Source: Collinsella sp.
Lineage (GTDB): Bacteria; Actinomycetota; Coriobacteriia; Coriobacteriales; Coriobacteriaceae
DNA length: 8,525 bases
NCBI GenBank assembly: GCA_014871545.1
Contig: WGSR01000059.1
Coordinates: 1 to 8,525, forward strand
Direction of reading: 5' to 3'
The notes beneath the pieces are model-generated. The model was not told where the DNA came from. It made no database searches and worked only from the letters and a program-made list of their open reading frames with translations. Made by a program: the position numbers and the translations under genes. Positions within the stretch are counted from its first letter, which is position 1, and every line of letters begins with the position of its first letter. Shown one piece after another: positions 6,294 to 8,525 of the stretch.

Positions 6294-7221
6294 TATCGGC
6301 ACCTCCAAGCAGCAGATACAGGATAGCCATACGCACGCAGATACCGGCGTAGACCTGCTCCAGGATGACGGAGCGTTGCGGGTGGTCGGCCATATAGGAG
6401 TCGAACTCGACGCCGCGGTTGATGGGGCCCGGGTGGCAGATGATCGCATCGGGCTTCATGAGCTTCTCGCGGTCCTTGGTCAGGCCGAAGAGCTTGTGGT
6501 ACTCACGAATGGTCGGGAACGGTGCGCCCTCGAGGCGCTCCTGCTGCACGCGCAGCATGTAGACGACGTCCAGCTCGGGCAGGACGGAATCGAGATCACT
6601 CGTCACGTGGTCGCAGCCCAGGACCTCGGGTGCCGGAGGCAACAGCGTGCCGGGGGCGACGGCATAGGTCTCGCAGCCCATGATCTTAAGAGCGGGGATC
6701 AGCGAGCCGCAGACGCGGGAGTGCGCGATATCGCCGACGACGGCGACCTTAAGACCGTGGAAGTCACACTTGTGCTCCCAGATGGTGTACAGGTCGAGCA
6801 GGGCCTGCGTGGGATGGTTGTGCTTGCCGTCACCGGCGCAGATGACGCTCGCGGGCGAGTTCTGCGTGACGATGTAGGGAGCACCGGCGTGCTTATCGCG
6901 CACGACGATGCAGTCGATCTTATAGGCGTTGAGGGTCTCGACGGTGTCGACGAGGCTCTCGCCCTTGACCGTGGAGGTCGAGGAGCCGCCAAAGTTGAGG
7001 CTGTCGGCCGAAAGACGCTTCTCGGCGAGCTCGAAGGAGCTGCGGGTGCGCGTCGAGGGCTCGTTGAACATGTTGACGATGGTCTTGCCCTTGAGCGTGG
7101 GGACCTTCTTGATGGCACGCTCGTTGACCTCGGAGAACGCCTTGGCGGTCTCGAGGATGAGCTTGATGTCCTCTTCGGAGTACTCGGTAATGTCGATCAG
7201 GTGCTTATGGTTGAACGCCAC
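6277..7221 (-). CDS. pyrB: Aspartate carbamoyltransferase catalytic subunit
   Basis: Joins carbamoyl phosphate and aspartate, the committed step of pyrimidine synthesis. The 314-residue protein has the carbamoyl-phosphate loop STRTR at 56-60 in the NEPSTRTRSSFE signature, Lys86 in the 80s loop, HPTQ at 136-139, the aspartate-binding YMLRVQQERL segment and HPGPINRG. No pyrI regulatory gene adjoins it, so it is probably the simple trimeric form as in Bacillus, with control coming through PyrR. I start at the GTG at 7221, 4 bases after the pyrR stop, because the strong GGGAGGTG lies 9 bases upstream. A GTG at 7233 would add four residues but sits on that ribosome site. It overlaps pyrC by 17 bases. 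Confidence 0.96.
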   Translation of the reverse strand: MAFNHKHLIDITEYSEEDIKLILETAKAFSEVNERAIKKVPTLKGKTIVNMFNEPSTRTRSSFELAEKRLSADSLNFGGSSTSTVKGESLVDTVETLNAYKIDCIVVRDKHAGAPYIVTQNSPASVICAGDGKHNHPTQALLDLYTIWEHKCDFHGLKVAVVGDIAHSRVCGSLIPALKIMGCETYAVAPGTLLPPAPEVLGCDHVTSDLDSVLPELDVVYMLRVQQERLEGAPFPTIREYHKLFGLTKDREKLMKPDAIICHPGPINRGVEFDSYMADHPQRSVILEQVYAGICVRMAILYLLLGGADNGLAS

Positions 7222-7225
7222 GGTA

Positions 7226-7810
7226 CTACTCACCTCCCAGCGGCGCGGAGCCCACGTGGGAACCCGGCGCGACGTCGTTAATCTCGACGGCGGTGTGGCC
7301 GTCGACTTCCTTCATATATAGGTGCACGTTCTCCTCATGCGACGAGGGAACGTTCTTGCCGACAAAGTCCGGCGAGATGGGGAGCTCGCGGTGCCCGCGG
7401 TCAACGAGGACTGCCAGCTCAATGCGGCTCGGACGGCCCAGGTCCATGACGGCGTCGAGAGCGGCGCGGATGGTACGACCCGTATAGAGGATGTCGTCCA
7501 CCAGCACGACGCGCTTGCCGTCGACGCTGAAGGGAATGTTGGTAGCGTGGATCGCGGGAGCGAAATTGGTCGCATAGTCATCGCGGTAGAAGCTGATGTC
7601 GAGGCTGCCGAGCGGAACGTCGACGCCCTCGATCTCCTTGATCTCCTCGGCGAGCTTCTTTGCCAGAAGGTCGCCGCGCGTGACGATGCCGACCAGAGCG
7701 AGGTCTTCACAGCCCTCGTTGCGCTCGAGAATCTCGTGCGCGATGCGGGTCATCGCTCGATTGACGGCGGTCTCGTCCATGATGACCGCCTTGGGGGAAG
7801 TCGTGCCCAT
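7226..7810 (-). CDS. pyrR: Bifunctional pyr operon regulator / uracil phosphoribosyltransferase PyrR
   Basis: PyrR binds pyr mRNA when UMP or UTP is high and causes attenuation; many members also convert uracil and PRPP to UMP. The 194-residue protein is slightly longer than the usual 175-185, the extra being a short C-terminal tail (about GSHVGSAPLGGE). The PRPP-binding motif VVLVDDILYTGRT is at 101-113. LVGIVTRGDLLAKKLA (39-54) and SFYRDDY (73-79) are typical, and the basic VDRGHRELPISPDFVGKN stretch belongs to the conserved family core. The ATG at 7810 has AAGGAG 4 bases upstream. It is the first gene of the operon and is preceded by a leader with an intrinsic terminator, the place where PyrR would act. 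Confidence 0.96.
   Translation of the reverse strand: MGTTSPKAVIMDETAVNRAMTRIAHEILERNEGCEDLALVGIVTRGDLLAKKLAEEIKEIEGVDVPLGSLDISFYRDDYATNFAPAIHATNIPFSVDGKRVVLVDDILYTGRTIRAALDAVMDLGRPSRIELAVLVDRGHRELPISPDFVGKNVPSSHEENVHLYMKEVDGHTAVEINDVAPGSHVGSAPLGGE
7231..7238 (-). promoter_or_regulatory. Ribosome binding site that fixes the pyrB start
   Basis: GGGAGGTG on the minus strand within the last codons of pyrR. It lies 9 bases before the GTG at 7221 and overlaps the competing GTG at 7233, favouring the shorter protein. Confidence 0.75.
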
Positions 7811-7831
7811 CGATCTCCTTCCTCACATGTC

Positions 7832-7851
7832 TTGACTGCTGACACAGTCAA
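7832..7851 (-). other. Hairpin between the attenuator and the pyrR ribosome site
   Basis: TTGACTG and CAGTCAA pair perfectly over 7 bases around a 6-base loop. The stem begins inside the U-run of the preceding terminator and ends about 12 bases before the pyrR ribosome site. It might be a second control layer or a mRNA 5' stabiliser after attenuation. Confidence 0.55.
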
Positions 7852-7891
7852 AAAAATAGATGCCCGACCGCTTAAAGCGGACCAGACACCC
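7850..7891 (-). terminator. Intrinsic terminator of the pyr leader
   Basis: The leftward transcript has a stem with a CCGC-TTTAA-GCGG core, extended outward by GGGTGTCTGGT against TCGGGCATCT with several G-U pairs and one bulge, then A and seven U residues. The position, 40 bases before the pyrR start, fits a leader terminator. Its 5' arm shares bases 7885-7891 with the preceding hairpin, so the two cannot fully form together, which is the layout of an attenuator. Confidence 0.78.
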
Positions 7892-7938
7892 ACAGGAAGG
7901 GCTGCTCTTTGGCAGCTATGTAATTCCATGTGGGTATC
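7885..7938 (-). promoter_or_regulatory. Candidate PyrR-binding / antiterminator hairpin
   Basis: GATACCCACA-T-GGAA pairs with TTCC-TGTGGGTGTC (14 pairs, one bulged T), then an asymmetric internal loop (seven bases against two), then an upper stem GCTGC/GCAGC closing the hexaloop CAAAGA. The known PyrR site has a lower stem, a purine-rich internal bulge, a short upper stem and a hexaloop CNGNGA; this loop matches three of the four fixed positions. The 3' arm overlaps the terminator 5' arm. Architecture is seen directly; PyrR binding is inferred. Confidence 0.6.
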
Positions 7939-7965
7939 TCGTACCCCTTTAATGGTCAAGGGATA
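7932..7965 (-). promoter_or_regulatory. Alternative hairpins at the 5' side of the attenuator
   Basis: Two exclusive stems share GGGGTA: TATCCCTT with AAGGGGTA (7965-7942, 8 pairs, 8-base loop) and GGGTA with TACCC (7946-7932, loop CGAGA). The second would occupy part of the 5' arm of the PyrR-like hairpin, as expected of an anti-antiterminator switch. The pairing is visible; function is inferred. Confidence 0.45.
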
Positions 7966-8004
7966 GTGTAGCCAACCTCGAGCTTAATTGCGAGCATTAA
8001 TACA

Positions 8005-8033
8005 GAGCAATCCGTAAACGGAGCCCAATGCTC
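8005..8033 (-). other. Hairpin near the 5' end of the pyr leader
   Basis: GAGCA pairs with TGCTC and encloses TCCGTTTACGGA, a second nested stem. GAGCATT can instead pair with AATGCTC at 7992-7998, so this part may also switch. It would be transcribed only if the promoter at 8042-8070 is the true start. Confidence 0.4.
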
Positions 8034-8041
8034 AATAAACC

Positions 8042-8070
8042 TATATATATTTGTGGGACGAGCTTGAAAA
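8042..8070 (-). promoter_or_regulatory. Candidate promoter of the pyrR operon
   Basis: On the minus strand TTTTCA (8070-8065), a 17-base spacer and TATATA (8047-8042) resemble a sigma-70 type promoter with 4 of 6 matches in each box. It would give a leader of about 225 bases containing all the pyr leader hairpins. No better site was found nearer to pyrR, but the call is by eye. Confidence 0.45.
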
Positions 8071-8092
8071 CGCACGCACGAGCTGGCATAAT
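8064..8092 (+). promoter_or_regulatory. Strong candidate promoter P1 of rpmB
   Basis: TTGAAA (8064-8069), exactly 17 bases, then CATAAT (8087-8092): 5 of 6 matches in each box. It points to rpmB, with a start near 8099 and a leader of about 160 bases with no convincing reading frame. Its -35 overlaps that of the predicted pyrR promoter on the other strand. Confidence 0.65.
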
Positions 8093-8179
8093 CCCCTCTG
8101 CTGCACGCAAATCGGATCTACGTCCAGGGCCGTGGCGTGAGCACTATCGCCAAAAGAGGAATATCTCTGTGTAGATTAC

Positions 8180-8201
8180 GCACAGGGAGCTGCTTCTGTG
8201 C
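8180..8201. repeat. Inverted repeat in front of rpmB promoter P2
   Basis: GCACAG (8180-8185) and CTGTGC (8196-8201) are perfect arms with a 10-base centre, ending one base before the TATAGT. It covers the -35 area of P2, so it could be an operator, or a hairpin in the P1 transcript. Confidence 0.5.
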
Positions 8202-8207
8202 TATAGT
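8199..8207 (+). promoter_or_regulatory. Candidate extended -10 promoter P2 of rpmB
   Basis: TGC followed by TATAGT (8202-8207) is an extended -10 with a 5 of 6 match. No clear -35 at 16-18 bases. Transcription would start near 8214 and give a leader of about 48 bases containing the hairpin at 8226-8245. Confidence 0.5.
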
Positions 8208-8225
8208 TCAGGCTTGTTTGTTAAC

Positions 8226-8245
8226 GCGACATGTTCGTTTGTCGC
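8226..8245 (+). promoter_or_regulatory. Hairpin just before the rpmB ribosome site
   Basis: GCGACA and TGTCGC pair perfectly around an 8-base loop, ending 2 bases before AAGGAGG (8248-8254), which lies 7 bases before the rpmB ATG. The closeness suggests a role in translation control or mRNA stability of L28; ligand unknown. Confidence 0.55.
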
Positions 8246-8261
8246 CCAAGGAGGGTCAGTT

Positions 8262-8450
8262 ATGTCCAAAGTTTGCGAAGTTTGCGGTAAGCACCCCGTT
8301 GCCGGTCGCTCCATCAGCCACTCTCACCGCGTCACCAACCGTAAGTTCCGCCCCAACATCCAGCGCGTCTACGTCGTCGTCGATGGTCACCGTCGCAAGA
8401 TGAACGTTTGCTCCACCTGCCTCAAGTCCGGCAAGGTTGCGCGCTCCTAA
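8262..8450 (+). CDS. rpmB: 50S ribosomal protein L28 (zinc-binding form)
   Basis: Small basic protein of the large ribosomal subunit. The 62-residue product has the L28 hallmarks: CEVCGKHPVAGRSISHSHRVTNRKFRPN at the N-terminus and the VVVDGHRRKMNVCSTCLKSGKV tail. Cys5, Cys8, Cys50 and Cys53 form two CxxC pairs, marking the zinc-binding (C+) version; bacteria with a second, zinc-free copy usually repress that copy with Zur, and no second copy is in this window. The ATG has AAGGAGG 7 bases upstream, an excellent site; a frame-shifted reading from 8137 is a shadow. It is the only rightward gene and is transcribed divergently from the pyr operon. Confidence 0.97.
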   Translation: MSKVCEVCGKHPVAGRSISHSHRVTNRKFRPNIQRVYVVVDGHRRKMNVCSTCLKSGKVARS

Positions 8451-8454
8451 ATAA

Positions 8455-8496
8455 GGTCTTACCAACAAGTACCTCGGACTCTCCGGGTCAAAGACC
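8455..8496 (+). other. Hairpin after rpmB
   Basis: GGTCTT (8455-8460) pairs with AAGACC (8491-8496), enclosing CTCGGA/TCCGGG with a 3-base loop. It lies 5 bases after the rpmB stop. No U-run follows, so it is not a classical terminator; it may end the message with Rho or be a processing signal. The 75 bases after rpmB hold no gene visible to me. Confidence 0.4.
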
Positions 8497-8525
8497 TCGC
8501 GTTCACATAGAACTTACCAAAGGCG

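Noticed and set aside
4929..6326. A 465-codon open frame on the plus strand opposite pyrC.
   Set aside because: It mirrors a GC-rich, well-conserved pyrC, has a low-complexity composition (repeated VGDG, DLA, HA patterns), and all catalytic motifs are on the other strand.
6145..7281. A 378-codon plus-strand frame opposite pyrB.
   Set aside because: Same effect; the minus strand encodes a complete aspartate carbamoyltransferase.
7750..7959. A 69-codon minus-strand frame from TTG that could be a pyr leader peptide.
   Set aside because: It has no ribosome site, runs through the terminator and past the pyrR start in another frame, and has no run of regulatory codons.
8041..8050. TA repeat (ATATATATAG) as a microsatellite.
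   Set aside because: Only four units; better explained as part of a -10 element.
8100..8180. A possible tRNA or small RNA gene in the rpmB leader.
   Set aside because: Short stems exist, but no cloverleaf, T-loop or other known RNA family signature could be found.
8137..8403. An 88-codon plus-strand frame overlapping rpmB.
   Set aside because: It begins with GTG without a ribosome site and reads through rpmB in the wrong frame.

Overview
The window suggests a high-GC actinobacterium of the class Coriobacteriia, with Collinsella or a close gut relative as the best guess. This is inferred from the GC-rich wobble positions, from an actinobacterial integration host factor gene (mihF), and from mihF-gmk-rpoZ lying directly after pyrimidine genes, an order known from actinobacteria. 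No database search was possible, so the genus is an inference.

Layout. Everything except the right end reads leftward. From right to left: a divergent, gene-free control region (about 7811-8261), then pyrR, pyrB, pyrC, a 92-base gap with terminator-like hairpins, then pyrK, pyrD, pyrF. These encode the PyrR regulator and four of the steps of de novo UMP synthesis: aspartate transcarbamoylase, dihydroorotase, a two-subunit NAD-linked dihydroorotate dehydrogenase, and OMP decarboxylase. The carbamoyl-phosphate synthase genes (carAB) and pyrE are not in the window. After a 239-base spacer with a large hairpin and a promoter-like dyad comes a second tight cluster, mihF-gmk-rpoZ-thiI: nucleoid protein, guanylate kinase, RNA polymerase omega subunit, and a tRNA 4-thiouridine synthase cut off by the left edge. 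Two of its junctions have the next start codon directly abutting the previous stop. Rightward, rpmB (ribosomal protein L28, zinc-binding form) is transcribed away from the pyr operon.

How it works together. The pyr operon appears to be controlled by a leader RNA ahead of pyrR. It contains a hairpin with a PyrR-like hexaloop and an overlapping intrinsic terminator with a run of seven U. The pyrR and rpmB promoters are predicted back to back with overlapping -35 elements, so a UMP-synthesis operon and a ribosomal protein gene share one start region.

The genes are well-known families and I see no mobile element, CRISPR array, toxin or novel protein system. The observations worth pursuing are in the non-coding DNA: the pyr leader, the shared promoter, the 39-base dyad over the mihF promoter, and the terminator-like hairpin inside the pyr operon.
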